From Mactromeris polynyma (Eukaryota > Mollusca > Bivalvia > Venerida > Mactridae), in the NCBI GenBank assembly GCA_032209605.1, contig JASFXZ010000001.1, positions 32,120,619-32,184,618 on the forward strand: a stretch of 64,000 nucleotides of DNA, given 5' to 3'. Position numbers and translations under genes: made by a program. The notes beneath the pieces were generated by a model, which was given only the letters and a program-made list of their open reading frames with translations, ran no database searches and was not told the origin of the DNA. Below, one piece after another: positions 63,726 to 64,000 of the stretch (the stretch's first letter is position 1; each line of letters starts with the position of its first letter).

Positions 63726-64000
63726 AGGGATCCCATGTTATATCTTATCCGTAATTTTATCAAGACATCAATGCACTTTAATGTATTATGTAGCATACCC
63801 TTATAACAGGTTTTCATTGTCTATGTGATATTTTTCAATTTACTACCCTTCGCGAATTCTTGAAGATGAAATGTCACCACCTGACTTCCGTATACAAATT
63901 CACACACAACATGAATATGTAGACCATCGACTTTTTATAAATACAAGGGAGTGAAGCATAGGAGGTTTTTCCGTCTGATTGTCTCTAGAGTTATGTTTCT
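63726..64000. other. Right edge, unassigned
   Basis: No feature recognised in the last 275 bases. Confidence 0.35.

Overview
This looks like AT-rich nuclear DNA of an animal, most likely a bivalve mollusc. That is an inference from spliced genes with GT-AG introns, an APE-type LINE, tRNA-derived SINEs, many small TIR elements, several minisatellites, and repeats built around TGACCTTGACC that are common in bivalve genomes. No prokaryotic, CRISPR or viral system was seen.

Two real protein genes can be reconstructed, both on the minus strand. (1) Positions 13890 to 13 hold a single-pass membrane receptor whose 3' end lies beyond the left edge. It has a signal-peptide exon, an 18-nt microexon, three Ig-type exons, an FN3 exon, a transmembrane exon and four small cytoplasmic exons. 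All ectodomain exons are phase 1-1. The last visible exon carries two YxxL motifs 13 residues apart that fit ITIM/ITAM-like patterns. Half of the first Ig exon is repeated in a 317-bp tandem duplication that is still open and in phase. (2) Positions 50830 to 30544 hold a complete BTB-BACK-Kelch (KLHL-type) protein of about 588 residues in three coding exons. A possible 5' UTR exon lies near 57.53 kb.

The large intron of gene 1 (6.8-13.4 kb) holds a decayed LINE. Its reverse transcriptase is split by a 1.56-kb foldback element, a two-armed array of palindromes centred on CTGGACTAGTCCAG or CTGGACCGGTCCAG. From 14 to 30 kb the window is intergenic: dispersed repeats, a 29-bp minisatellite of about 52 units flanked by two copies of another repeat, and a tRNA-Thr-headed SINE. 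The introns of gene 2 hold TGACCTTGACC tandem repeats, a perfect 39-bp x 8 array, a 33-bp array close to the exon 2 donor, SINE heads and many MITEs. Several of these MITEs start with CAGGG and have exact 5- or 6-bp target duplications.

Upstream of the first coding exon of gene 2, a 32-bp minisatellite of about 43 units sits inside a MITE with recognisable ends. Further right are a Tc1/mariner transposase remnant split by a 1.2-kb CAGGG element, an ACGT-rich TIR element, long inverted repeats near 59-61 kb, and a MITE nested in a MITE at 62.6-63.3 kb. Most remaining sequence is AT-rich and unassigned. All calls come from reading the sequence; no database search was run.
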